NCBI RefSeq assembly: GCF_018494055.1 | Contig: NZ_JABBFQ010000001.1 | Location: 434,001-498,000, forward strand | Direction of reading: 5' to 3' | DNA length: 64,000 nt | Source of the DNA: Rosenbergiella epipactidis | Lineage (GTDB): Bacteria > Pseudomonadota > Gammaproteobacteria > Enterobacterales > Enterobacteriaceae | Part shown: one piece after another, positions 38,587-46,931 of the stretch | Position numbering within the stretch: position 1 is the first letter of the stretch | Layout of the letters: every line of letters starts with the position of its first letter | Position numbers and translations under genes: made by a program | Notes under the pieces: generated by a model | The model's database searches: none | The model's input: the letters and a program-made list of their open reading frames with translations, nothing else | Told to the model about the DNA's origin: nothing

Positions 38587-39240
38587 TCATATACAATTCA
38601 ACCATCCTCCATCTTTCAAATAAGTAATAAACGCATCGGGATGCATCGCTACAAGCGAGGACGGCTTTGATGATGTTTCTGAGCGTAGATACAAAGAAAC
38701 CAATCTGAAACCTAGGGAATACCCCAACCATTTAGGAAGTTGACCCGTCCCATAAAACCAATCATTGTGGTTATAATTTTTTACGTTCCAGTTTGCGAGC
38801 ATATGATTTAAGTGAGTATGTAATAGTTGCAAATCAACCATTTCCCATGGTTCAGGATCTCCGTTGAAAATTTCTAACACAAAATGTCCAGCGAGTCCCT
38901 CCGATAAAATAGCGCCACCCAGAGTGTCTCCATAGCCGGTCATCCCCCACCGAACTGCATGGTGAAGCTCATGTGTAAACATTCTTTTGAGCGATTCTTT
39001 ACCATCTTTGATAAATTTAGGGCTATCCGTATCAATAGTTAAGTAAATTAAATGCGCTTCAGGACAATATCCCACTATCCCTTTTTCAGGAATAACATAA
39101 TTGCCAGTTTTAACAATAACGTCGATTGAGGGTAATACCAGTTTTTCTGATACCTGTCGATGAGTATCTCTTAATATGCATTCAATAAAGTTGATATAGG
39201 GAGTTAATTTTCCTTGAGCATTTAGTGCATGAATTTTCAT
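38587..39240 (-). CDS. DUF2268-type putative zinc-dependent protease
   Basis: A 217-residue soluble protein with a zincin-like active site: HELHH within THELHHAVRWGM near residue 90, and a downstream Glu in LSEGLAGHF near 115 that could be the third ligand. This fits the DUF2268 family of predicted Zn-dependent proteases, whose substrates are unknown. There is no signal peptide. The start has AGG six bases upstream. Composition is AT-rich like its islet neighbours. Assignment rests on the motif and spacing; the family name is from memory. Confidence 0.72.
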   Translation of the reverse strand: MKIHALNAQGKLTPYINFIECILRDTHRQVSEKLVLPSIDVIVKTGNYVIPEKGIVGYCPEAHLIYLTIDTDSPKFIKDGKESLKRMFTHELHHAVRWGMTGYGDTLGGAILSEGLAGHFVLEIFNGDPEPWEMVDLQLLHTHLNHMLANWNVKNYNHNDWFYGTGQLPKWLGYSLGFRLVSLYLRSETSSKPSSLVAMHPDAFITYLKDGGWLNCI

Positions 39241-39773
39241 GTTTAGCCTAATTTCCTTTTACCCTCTTTTTCATCATACTAGGCTATCTAATTTTATTAT
39301 TGTAGGGAGTTTGATTAACTCCATTAAAATATTTTGATGGGATAGATGTTTTTTGTATATTACTGAGATCAAACCCACCTCCCCGAACGATCAAAAGCTT
39401 AATAGTGAAAATTCAATGGCTAACAATAGGATCGTAATTACATTTTTACTCATTATCAATATTTCATCTACCTACAAAATGTCTCTAACTTGCTTCTATC
39501 GTAGACTCACTTAACACCCTCTCTATCAAGCCCGCTCATATCATCTACATGTATAGCTAAACCTAAGACTTACCATAGCTCGTTTATGGGATGGTGGATA
39601 ATGTCAATATACTCAAAGTTACGTCAACTTACCCACTAAGCCTTGAGGATAATTGTGAATCTTTACATTGGTACCCGCAACCCTTCAGCACTATCTTGGT
39701 ATAATCTTCCAGCCCTCACCTTGCAGGGTCCATTACTGACCTTATTGACTCTTTTTATCTTCTGGGAACTATA
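39241..39773. other. 533-bp AT-rich intergenic region, right flank of islet
   Basis: No intact gene is seen. On the minus strand around 39500-39630 short open segments separated by stops read plausibly like the ends of decayed genes (for example a run ending MSGLDREGVK), but they match no family I can name. An extended -10 promoter for the next gene lies at 39697-39705. Confidence 0.4.
39697..39705 (+). promoter_or_regulatory. extended -10 promoter for the secreted-protein gene
   Basis: TGGTATAAT is a perfect extended -10 element 68 bp upstream of the ATG at 39774. The -35 region (GCAACC) is poor, which is usual for this promoter class. Confidence 0.6.
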
Positions 39774-40247
39774 ATGAAAAAAATTGCCCGCCCCCTACTC
39801 ATCTTATTGCCTGCTCTATTAATGACCGTCTCCACCTTTAGCGACGCGCGTTCGTTCTCGTCAAGGGGCTTTGGGTCGTCGAAGATGTTTAAACGCCCAG
39901 TGCAGCAAAAGACTGCTCCTGCCGCTACGCCCGCGCCGACGGCGCAACAGAATGCTGCCGCCTCAGGTAAAAAAGGAATACCTGGAGCAGAACAGTACCG
40001 TTCCCTTAGCCAACAGGCCCCATCGCAACGGCTTAAAAATGCGATTAACACTCGGGGCAACAGTGGTGTAAGACTGACACAACTGGCGATGCTCTATTGG
40101 TTATTAAGCAGCAGTAATACACATGCCTCGGAGCTGACAGAAGAAGACCGTGCGTGGGTGAAAAAAGAGATTAAAGAAAAAGAGAAGAACGGTGAAAAAC
40201 TCGAAGAGAGTGCGCCGCCAGCGGCGACCACACCGGTTAAGCCCTAA
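39774..40247 (+). CDS. uncharacterised secreted protein
   Basis: The 157-residue precursor starts MKKIARPLLILLPALLM and has a signal peptide predicted to end near DARS (about residue 25). The mature N-terminus is rich in Ser, Phe, Gly and Arg (SFSSRGFGSSKMFKRP), followed by an Ala/Pro/Gln linker. A hydrophobic stretch (LTQLAMLYWLLSSS, about 99-112) and a highly charged Lys/Glu tail come next. The first part resembles leaders of Tim44-like secreted proteins, but the Tim44 domain is missing. GGGA lies seven bases before the ATG. Function is not recognised. Confidence 0.7.
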   Translation: MKKIARPLLILLPALLMTVSTFSDARSFSSRGFGSSKMFKRPVQQKTAPAATPAPTAQQNAAASGKKGIPGAEQYRSLSQQAPSQRLKNAINTRGNSGVRLTQLAMLYWLLSSSNTHASELTEEDRAWVKKEIKEKEKNGEKLEESAPPAATTPVKP

Positions 40248-40255
40248 AGCTGCCT

Positions 40256-40288
40256 TCGACACCGAACCCTATAACGATTCGGTGTCGA
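40256..40288. terminator. hairpin between convergent secreted-protein gene and yagU-like gene
   Basis: An 11-bp perfect stem TCGACACCGAA / TTCGGTGTCGA with an 11-base loop lies between the two stop codons. No clear T-tract on either strand. Confidence 0.5.
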
Positions 40289-40294
40289 GTTATC

Positions 40295-40840
40295 TCATCG
40301 ACGCCACGTCCCTTTGATGGGCTGTGCGCAGAGCGCTAATACGGCAATCAGGCTAAACTCAATGCTTACTGACCAACAGATATGCCCAATAATTTCACTC
40401 CACAGCTCATAACCATTAAGGTTCCATAACCACCCCGTTTTGCCCTCGTCATAAATTGGCTGACGAAACCCCAACGCTGGGATAAGAAAGCCATGCATCA
40501 CCACCGTGATCACCACACCATAGGCTACGCCATAGCCCATACGGATCTTCGGCCAGTAATAGGCACCCGCAACATAGACAAAGGCAAAGGCAAAGCTAAA
40601 TAACCAATGGTAGAGCGTTACCGCTCCCAAAACTGAATTTCCCTGATAAAGGTAGTCAAGCGAATGCTGATTGATTCCTGCCCAACCTAGCCAGGCATCA
40701 ATATGGGCACCCGGAGGGGATATTTCAACTGCAACGCGCGGAGGCATATTGACCTCCGATCCCCATTTGACCAACGAACTCATAAATCCTGCTAACAGAG
40801 TCGCCCAAATAATTACCTTACAATTAATTTTAGAATGCAT
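40295..40840 (-). CDS. yagU: YagU family inner-membrane protein (DUF1440)
   Basis: A 181-residue membrane protein with about four to five hydrophobic segments. It shares with E. coli YagU (204 residues) the SSLVKWGSEVNMPPR motif after the first helix, a central HGFLIPALG helix, and the C-terminal ELWSEIIGHICWSVSIE motif. YagU has been linked to acid resistance, but its activity is unknown. The start at 40840 has AGGGGAT six bases upstream; the earlier in-frame start at 40867 is rejected. It is convergent with the secreted-protein gene. E. coli yagU lies elsewhere, so the location is lineage-specific. Confidence 0.8.
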   Translation of the reverse strand: MHSKINCKVIIWATLLAGFMSSLVKWGSEVNMPPRVAVEISPPGAHIDAWLGWAGINQHSLDYLYQGNSVLGAVTLYHWLFSFAFAFVYVAGAYYWPKIRMGYGVAYGVVITVVMHGFLIPALGFRQPIYDEGKTGWLWNLNGYELWSEIIGHICWSVSIEFSLIAVLALCAQPIKGTWRR

Positions 40841-40960
40841 ACCGATCCCCTTGTATAGAGCGAGCATAAGAAAAGTGTGCTTGCTGGCTGCTAATTCTAC
40901 GGGGTTGGGCGTTAAGACGAGAGGAGTAACTTACAATATATTGCGCAAGATCAACGTTAT

Positions 40961-40989
40961 AGGAAAGAAAAGAGGGCCTTAATTGGCCC
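40961..40989 (-). terminator. probable terminator of yebY
   Basis: On the minus strand a GGGCC / GGCCC stem with a 6-base AATTAA loop is followed by TCTTTTCTTTCC. It lies about 50 bp after the yebY stop. Confidence 0.5.
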
Positions 40990-41040
40990 CCATTCAATTT
41001 AATCAGTGTTACTACGCTTAACGGTTAAGTCGTTAAATAA

Positions 41041-41382
41041 TTACTGCCCACACAACGCTTGAGCGCGAGACGTTAACGGTGAAAGATCCATTTTTTTACC
41101 CGGTTGTTGGGGATCATCGGCCTGAATTAAGGTAATCGGCTGACCTTGGCTTTTTCTCTGATCAACATTCTGTTGTGCAATGGCATTTAACGGGTATTGC
41201 ATAAGTGTACTGTCATTAATAGCAAAGAGGCCACCATCCTTATCGCAACGTAACATAATCTCTTCTCGGGTAAGCGGCCACTGTTGCTTACCGATTTCGC
41301 GTCGACTCACCGTAATCACTTCAGAAGCAAAGGATTGGCTGCTAATCAGAGTAAGTAAAAGTACAGATAAGAGTTTTTTCAT
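41041..41382 (-). CDS. yebY: YebY family periplasmic protein (DUF2511)
   Basis: A 113-residue secreted protein: signal peptide MKKLLSVLLLTLISSQSFAS, then VITVSRREIGKQQW, EEIMLRCDKDG, YPLNAIAQ and a C-terminal Cys (ALCGQ) that could pair with the first Cys. These match E. coli YebY, which lies in a copper-associated cluster with yebZ and yobA. Here yebZ and yobA are absent from both sides, so YebY stands alone. Confidence 0.88.
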   Translation of the reverse strand: MKKLLSVLLLTLISSQSFASEVITVSRREIGKQQWPLTREEIMLRCDKDGGLFAINDSTLMQYPLNAIAQQNVDQRKSQGQPITLIQADDPQQPGKKMDLSPLTSRAQALCGQ

Positions 41383-41515
41383 TGGAATAGTGCCTTAAAT
41401 TCGTAATAATAAAACCGCCATGTGACTTAACGCACAGTGTAGCAAATGACGCATTCAAGTGGCAGAAGAAAGCATCAGTTTTAAACGCTTACCTGCCTAG
41501 AAGGAGCACTTCACC

Positions 41516-41749
41516 ATGACATACAATCTCGCTGTACTGAGTGCAGAAGCGAAAGATCAACTTAATACCGAGTTAGCCGCCGCTGGGGTCGCCTTTAAAG
41601 AGCGTTACAATATGCCAGTGATTCCAATTCATATCGAAAACGAGCAACCCGAGTCCTTACGTGCGCACTTTCAAGAAAAACTGACGACCTATCGCCAGCT
41701 TTCTGTGACGTTGTCACGATTACCCTATGAACCTAAATTGAAGAGTTAG
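41516..41749 (+). CDS. holE: DNA polymerase III subunit theta
   Basis: Small subunit that binds and stabilises the epsilon proofreading subunit of the replicative polymerase core; found only in enterobacteria and relatives. The 77-residue protein (E. coli 76) is nailed by [17 protein letters not shown] and the end [17 protein letters not shown] precedes the ATG. The last 17 bp overlap the convergent ptrB gene, and the gene contains an exact matS site at 41705. Confidence 0.96.
   Translation: MTYNLAVLSAEAKDQLNTELAAAGVAFKERYNMPVIPIHIENEQPESLRAHFQEKLTTYRQLSVTLSRLPYEPKLKS
41705..41717. other. matS site (MatP-binding, Ter macrodomain)
   Basis: GTGACGTTGTCAC, a full match to GTGACRNYGTCAC and identical to the copy at 2440. 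It lies near the 3' end of holE, reading over codons for VTLS. Confidence 0.8.
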
Positions 41750-43796
41750 GCCAAATCCCGCTGGATAAGCCGACTAAGAAACTGCACTCCCGAGCGATAT
41801 CAACATAGGCTTGATAGCGCCCGGATTTTCCACCATGTCCTGCATCAAGATCGGTGTACAGTAGCAGTTGATGATCATCGGTTTTCAGTTCTCTAAGCTT
41901 AGCTACCCACTTCGCAGGCTCCCAATACTGGACTTGTGAATCATGTAAGCCTGTCGTCACGAAAAGGTGAGGATAATCTTGTCTACGGACATTATCGTAC
42001 GGGCTGTAGGCTTTAATGGTCATGTAATCTGCCTCGCTATTAGGATTGCCCCATTCTTCGTACTCACCGGTAGTCAGCGGGATGCTTTCGTCTAACATAG
42101 TGCTGACCACGTCGACAAAGGGAACCTGCGCAAGAATACCGTGGAACAAGGTCGGCGCGATATTGCTTACCGCCGCCACCAGGAGTCCCCCCGCACTTCC
42201 CCCCATGGCATAACAGCGTTGCGGATCGCCAACGCCTTGTGCCAAGAGTAGTTGTGTCGCGTCGATAAAATCGTAAAAACTATTCATTTTGTTGCCAAGC
42301 CGTCCGGCGTCGTACCATGCGCGGCCAAGTTCCCCTCCGCCACGCACATGCACCATGGCATAAATAAATCCTCGGTCGAGTAAGCTTTGACGCGTGAAGC
42401 TAAAGTCAGCCTCTAGCGCCGCCCCGTATGCGCCATAGCCATAGACCAGCAGTGGATTTTTACCGGGTTGCAGACTGTCCTTACGCCAAACGAGGGATAC
42501 CGGTACCTGAACGCCATCGCGCATGGTTAACCACCGCCAATCGCTTTGGTAATCGCTCTCCTCATAAAGTGGAATATGGACTTGCTTTAACAGTGTTAAG
42601 CGATGAGTATTAAGATCCCATTCATAGGTTGTCGCTGGCGTGGTCAGGCTGCTATAACCAAACCGTAAGCCTGTACTGTTGGCATCAGGGTTATGCCCAA
42701 TCCATACCACGCCATTTTCGGCCTGCTTCGGTAATAGCACTCGCTGCCCTCCCGTAAGCGTATACTGGCAGAGAACCATTTTGCCCTGCAGACGTTCTTC
42801 GGTAACGAGCCAGTCGTTAAAGAGTTGGAAATCTTCAATAATACGCTCTTCAGATACAGCGATAACTTGCTGCCAGCAATCCTCGGTCGTTTCTGTGTCA
42901 ACACAACGATAGAGCCCAAAGTTAAGCCCTTCTCGATTTGAGCGAAGATAATAATGCCCTTGAAAGTGATCGATACTGTATTCATGATTTTCACGTCGAG
43001 GGATAATGCAGCGCGGGGGTAAGTGTGGCTTGTCCGCGTCAATAGCCCATGCCTCGCTCGTCGTCGAACTCTCCAACACAATGAAAAGTCGTTGTTCAGA
43101 ACTGCTTCCGGTTAAGCTAACGTAATAGCTATCATCGTGTTCTTCATAAACTAAACAATCTTCTGCCGGATCAGTGCCTAATCTATGACGCCATACCTGC
43201 CAAGGTAACAAGGTCTGGGGGTCCTGCTTGATATAAAATAGGGTCTGGCCATCGTTGGCCCAAACAATCGAGGGGGAAATCCCTTCGATCACTGTGTCTA
43301 GCCAGGTTTGGTCGGTCAATCGTTGAATACGTAACACATATTCCCGTCGTGACAAATAATCTTCCGTCACCGCCATATACTGATGATCGGCCGTGATTTC
43401 CAATGCACCCAGCTCGTAATACTCAGCGTGACGAGCGCGTTCATTACAATCCAATAAGGTTTGCCAGGATGCGCTTTCGCTGTCGTTGCGCCATACCCAA
43501 TGAGGATAGTCATCCCCCTGCTGGTAACGCTGTTGATACCAATGCCCCGATTTCAAAAATGGAACCGAGTGATCATTGCCGGGAATTCTCGCGGTCATCT
43601 CCTCATAGAGCGTCGCTTCAAGATCGGCGAGCGGAGCCAGTTGTTGCTCGCACCACTGATTTTCGGCCACCAGATAGTCAATCACGTCGGGATCCGCACG
43701 CTCATCATCGCGCAGCCAGGCAAAGTTATCTTCGCGTTTTTCACCGTGTATTGAGTGAAAGAATGGGATTCGACGGGCTTGAGGAGGAGTCATCAT
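41733..43796 (-). CDS. ptrB: oligopeptidase B
   Basis: Cytoplasmic S9 serine peptidase cutting small peptides after Lys or Arg. The 687-residue protein (E. coli 686) has an N-terminal beta-propeller and a C-terminal alpha/beta-hydrolase domain, with the nucleophile in GGSAGGLL near 530, Asp in [13 protein letters not shown] near 615 and His in DAGHGGKSG near 650. The second Met is an equally likely start; GAGGAGG lies upstream. Its 3' end overlaps holE by 17 bp. exoX, between holE and ptrB in E. coli, is absent. Confidence 0.96.
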   Translation of the reverse strand: MMTPPQARRIPFFHSIHGEKREDNFAWLRDDERADPDVIDYLVAENQWCEQQLAPLADLEATLYEEMTARIPGNDHSVPFLKSGHWYQQRYQQGDDYPHWVWRNDSESASWQTLLDCNERARHAEYYELGALEITADHQYMAVTEDYLSRREYVLRIQRLTDQTWLDTVIEGISPSIVWANDGQTLFYIKQDPQTLLPWQVWRHRLGTDPAEDCLVYEEHDDSYYVSLTGSSSEQRLFIVLESSTTSEAWAIDADKPHLPPRCIIPRRENHEYSIDHFQGHYYLRSNREGLNFGLYRCVDTETTEDCWQQVIAVSEERIIEDFQLFNDWLVTEERLQGKMVLCQYTLTGGQRVLLPKQAENGVVWIGHNPDANSTGLRFGYSSLTTPATTYEWDLNTHRLTLLKQVHIPLYEESDYQSDWRWLTMRDGVQVPVSLVWRKDSLQPGKNPLLVYGYGAYGAALEADFSFTRQSLLDRGFIYAMVHVRGGGELGRAWYDAGRLGNKMNSFYDFIDATQLLLAQGVGDPQRCYAMGGSAGGLLVAAVSNIAPTLFHGILAQVPFVDVVSTMLDESIPLTTGEYEEWGNPNSEADYMTIKAYSPYDNVRRQDYPHLFVTTGLHDSQVQYWEPAKWVAKLRELKTDDHQLLLYTDLDAGHGGKSGRYQAYVDIARECSFLVGLSSGIWPNSSI

Positions 43797-43889
43797 GGTG
43801 TTAGCTACCGTTTGAGAGAGTGATACCCTTATTATCGCATGTTTCTTTAGGCCTTACCTGTTTTACGGTGTTTATCGCTGAGCGTGCCA

Positions 43890-43905
43890 GCGCAAACGTT
43901 TTCAT
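43890..43905 (+). promoter_or_regulatory. PurR-type operator upstream of purT
   Basis: GCGCAAACGTTTTCAT agrees with the E. coli PurR consensus ANGCAANCGNTTNCNT at every defined base except the first. It lies 41 bp before the purT start, where a bound repressor would block the promoter. It implies purine-responsive repression of purT. Confidence 0.8.
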
Positions 43906-43945
43906 TTACACTTATTGGCGATTATTTTTAGCTTGGGAAAGTGTT

Positions 43946-45130
43946 ATGCGAAAGTTCGGTACCGCGTTACGTGAAAATGCAACCAAAGTGATGTTATTGG
44001 GTTGTGGGGAGTTGGGAAAAGAAGTCGCTATCGAATGTCAGCGGTTAGGCATTGAAGTCATTGGCGTAGATCGCTATGAAAACGCCCCTGCGATGCACGT
44101 CGCCCACCGCGCCTATGTCATCGATATGTTGAATGGCGAAGCCTTAAAGTCGGTGATCGCTCTGGAACAGCCTGATTTTATCGTACCGGAAATCGAGGCT
44201 ATTGCGACTGAGACTCTGGTAGAGTTGGAAGCCACAGGCTTGACCGTGGTGCCTTGCGCACGAGCCACTCAACTTACCATGAACCGTGAAGGTATTCGGC
44301 AGTTAGCGGCAGAACAGTTGGCGTTGCCGACCTCTCGCTACTGTTTTGCTAGCCAGCAACACGAATTCCTGCAGGCGGTCGACGCCATAGGATTCCCCTG
44401 CTTCGTCAAACCCATCATGAGCTCTTCAGGTAAAGGCCAAAGCCTACTTCGTCACCGCGATCAGTGCGATGCCGCTTGGGAGTATGCTCAACAAGGTGGT
44501 CGTGCGGGTGCGGGCCGAGTTATCGTTGAAGGCTTAGTGGAATTCGATTTCGAAATTACCCTCCTCACTGTCAGTGCCGTCGATGGCATTCATTTCTGCG
44601 CGCCTATCGGGCATCGGCAGGAAGAAGGAGATTACCGTGAATCATGGCAGCCGCAACAAATGAGCGACATTGCCTTGGCCCGTGCGCAAGAGATCGCTCG
44701 GAAAGTCGTTACCGCCCTCTCAGGTTTTGGCCTATTTGGTGTCGAGCTATTCGTGCGAGGTGATGACGTCATCTTCAGTGAAGTTTCTCCTCGTCCGCAT
44801 GATACCGGTCTAGTCACACTGATCTCCCAAGATCTCTCTGAGTTTGCTCTGCATGTCCGTGCTTTCTTGGGATTACCCATCGGTCATATTCGTCAATATG
44901 GACCTTCTGCTTCCGCAGTGATTTTACCGACACTCCATAGCGAAGCGGTGAGTTTTACTGGACTTGAGAAGGCGATGGCGGCGGGGCAACAAATCAGACT
45001 TTTTGCCAAACCGAGTATTGCGGGACGCAGACGGTTAGGTGTCGCCTTGGCGATAGAGGAGACCGTCGAGAAGGCCGTCTCTGTCGCTTTAGCCAGCGCT
45101 GCTTCGATTGAGGTCTCTGACGCTAGCTAA
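43946..45130 (+). CDS. purT: formate-dependent phosphoribosylglycinamide formyltransferase
   Basis: ATP-grasp enzyme that formylates glycinamide ribonucleotide with formate in purine synthesis, an alternative to PurN. The 394-residue protein (E. coli 392) starts at [24 protein letters not shown]. It has the ATP-grasp segments [13 protein letters not shown] near 155 and [10 protein letters not shown] near 280, and ends close to the E. coli C-terminus. The frame opens 42 codons earlier, over the PurR box, but GGGAAAG lies before 43946. It is divergent from ptrB and convergent with zwf. Confidence 0.97.
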   Translation: MRKFGTALRENATKVMLLGCGELGKEVAIECQRLGIEVIGVDRYENAPAMHVAHRAYVIDMLNGEALKSVIALEQPDFIVPEIEAIATETLVELEATGLTVVPCARATQLTMNREGIRQLAAEQLALPTSRYCFASQQHEFLQAVDAIGFPCFVKPIMSSSGKGQSLLRHRDQCDAAWEYAQQGGRAGAGRVIVEGLVEFDFEITLLTVSAVDGIHFCAPIGHRQEEGDYRESWQPQQMSDIALARAQEIARKVVTALSGFGLFGVELFVRGDDVIFSEVSPRPHDTGLVTLISQDLSEFALHVRAFLGLPIGHIRQYGPSASAVILPTLHSEAVSFTGLEKAMAAGQQIRLFAKPSIAGRRRLGVALAIEETVEKAVSVALASAASIEVSDAS

Positions 45131-45156
45131 AAAAAACCGCCAGTCTAGCTGGCGGT
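45129..45156 (-). terminator. intrinsic terminator of zwf
   Basis: On the minus strand an 8-bp stem ACCGCCAG / CTGGCGGT with a 5-base loop is followed by a run of T residues that overlaps the purT stop codon. Confidence 0.9.
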
Positions 45157-45162
45157 CATCGA

Positions 45163-46650
45163 TTATTCTAACGGGGTTTCAGACTCGTTCCAAGAACGCC
45201 CATCACGGGTGATCATGGCAACCGAGGCAACAGGCCCCCAAGTACCCGCTTGGTAAGGTTTGGCCGACTCGCCGTCCTTCTCCCATGCCTCAATAATTGA
45301 ATCAACCCATGTCCATGCGGCTTCAACTTCGTCACGGTGAACAAACAGGGCTTGGATCCCACGCATAGATTCCAATAACAAACGTTCATAGGCATCGGCT
45401 AAATGACTTTCGTTAAAGGTTTCGGAGAAACTTAAGTCTAGTTTAGTCGTTTGCAACTTATGTTTGTGGTCTAAACCTGGCACCTTGTTCAGGATCTCGA
45501 TATCGACCCCTTCATCCGGCTGTAAACGAATCGTCAGCTTGTTCTGCGGAAGTTGCGTGTAAGACTCTTTAAACAGATTCATTTCTGGGTTTTTAAAGTA
45601 GACGACAACTTCAGAACATTTCGCAGGTAAGCGTTTACCGGTACGCAAATAGAATGGAACTCCCGCCCAGCGCCAGTTATCGATATCTACGCGAATAGCA
45701 ACGAAGGTTTCGGTCGAGCTGGTTTTGTTAGCCCCTTCTTCATCCAGATAACCTGGGACTTTTTTACCTTGCACAAAGCCGGCAGTGTATTGACCCCGCA
45801 CGGTTTTCTCACGCACATTGGTGTGGTCAATTTTACGTAATGAACGTAATACTTTGATTTTTTCGTCGCGAATGCTTGCGGCGGTGAGGTCGGATGGCGG
45901 TGACATTGCGATCATTGTCAACACCTGCAGCAAGTGGTTTTGCACCATATCGCGCATTTGACCCGCTTGATCAAAGTAACCCCAACGTCCTTCGATTCCC
46001 ACTTCTTCCGCAACTGTAATCTGTACGTGATCAATGGTTTTATTATCCCAGTTGTTCACAAAGATAGAGTTGGCGAAACGCAATGCCAGAAGGTTTAGAA
46101 CCGTCTCTTTACCCAGATAGTGGTCGATACGGAAAACTTGGCTTTCGTCGAAGTACTCGCCCACACTGTCGTTAATCTCTTGAGAGGTCTCTAACGATGT
46201 GCCTAATGGTTTTTCCATCACCACTCGCGCAGGCTTAGCATTCAATTTCGCTTGGCCCAATCCCTTACAAATCGCGCCGAAGGTGCTTGGTGGCATCGCG
46301 AAATAGTTCACCGTTACGCGATTTTTTTGGTCAAGCAGCTTACCTAACTTTGTGAAATGCGCCGATTCATTGACGTCTAGGTTACAAAAATCTAAGCGTG
46401 CGCTTAGTTTTTCCCAGATCGCTTGATCGATCTCCTCTTTCATAAAGGTTTTAAGCGCTTTATCAACTTCTTGGGTGTAGGTCGCTTTATCCCACTCTGC
46501 ACGACCCACGCCAATGATTTTCGTTTCATCATTGATTTGGCCGGCTTTTTCCAGTTGGTATAACGAAGGTAATAGCTTACGGCGTGCCAGATCACCCTTG
46601 GCTCCAAAAATTACCAGATCGCAAGCCTGGACTGTTTGCGTTGACGCCAT
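45163..46650 (-). CDS. zwf: glucose-6-phosphate 1-dehydrogenase
   Basis: First enzyme of the oxidative pentose phosphate pathway and main NADPH source. The 495-residue protein (E. coli 491) has the NADP-binding FGAKGDLARRKL near 15, the substrate motif RIDHYLGKE near 175, and EKPLGTS near 147. GAGGAGAAT precedes the ATG. It ends at a terminator against purT and is divergent from pykA. The regulator gene hexR, which lies between zwf and pykA in E. coli and many relatives, is missing. Confidence 0.98.
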   Translation of the reverse strand: MASTQTVQACDLVIFGAKGDLARRKLLPSLYQLEKAGQINDETKIIGVGRAEWDKATYTQEVDKALKTFMKEEIDQAIWEKLSARLDFCNLDVNESAHFTKLGKLLDQKNRVTVNYFAMPPSTFGAICKGLGQAKLNAKPARVVMEKPLGTSLETSQEINDSVGEYFDESQVFRIDHYLGKETVLNLLALRFANSIFVNNWDNKTIDHVQITVAEEVGIEGRWGYFDQAGQMRDMVQNHLLQVLTMIAMSPPSDLTAASIRDEKIKVLRSLRKIDHTNVREKTVRGQYTAGFVQGKKVPGYLDEEGANKTSSTETFVAIRVDIDNWRWAGVPFYLRTGKRLPAKCSEVVVYFKNPEMNLFKESYTQLPQNKLTIRLQPDEGVDIEILNKVPGLDHKHKLQTTKLDLSFSETFNESHLADAYERLLLESMRGIQALFVHRDEVEAAWTWVDSIIEAWEKDGESAKPYQAGTWGPVASVAMITRDGRSWNESETPLE

Positions 46651-46731
46651 TTTATTCTCCTCGTTCTAACGTAAAGTAGCGAAAACCCGCTAAGGAGTTC
46701 ATTAGATTCATATTATTACCCACTTTACTGC

Positions 46732-46752
46732 GTTTACAGTAGTGAGGTAAAC
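46732..46752. promoter_or_regulatory. inverted repeat in the zwf-pykA intergenic region
   Basis: GTTTAC and GTAAAC at the two ends enclose 9 bases, about 82 bp upstream of zwf. This could be an operator. It is not a match to the HexR motif as I know it (TGTARTWWWAYTACA). The 281-bp region otherwise shows no clear site I can name. Confidence 0.3.
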
Positions 46753-46931
46753 AGTTTGCTGTGTGAAATCAATGTCGACTACCGTTGACACGTTAATCGG
46801 TTGTTAAACTGGTGCCTAAAGTTGTACCCTAAAATCATTGCGAGCATTTATCGTTTTCTGCGATATTGAGTCTACTACCCATTCTCAACAACTGGGTTTT
46901 CTCTTCACTGATGATCTTACTGGAGTTGTCC

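Noticed and set aside
39500-39630. Minus-strand segment that reads like decayed coding sequence (ending MSGLDREGVK)
   Set aside because: The frame is broken by stops, has no start or ribosome-binding site, and matches no family I recognise; kept only as a remark in the intergenic entry.
40868-41515. Possible SdsR/SraC small RNA locus near yebY
   Set aside because: E. coli encodes these RNAs next to yebY, but I could not find a sequence resembling SdsR or its terminator on either strand here.
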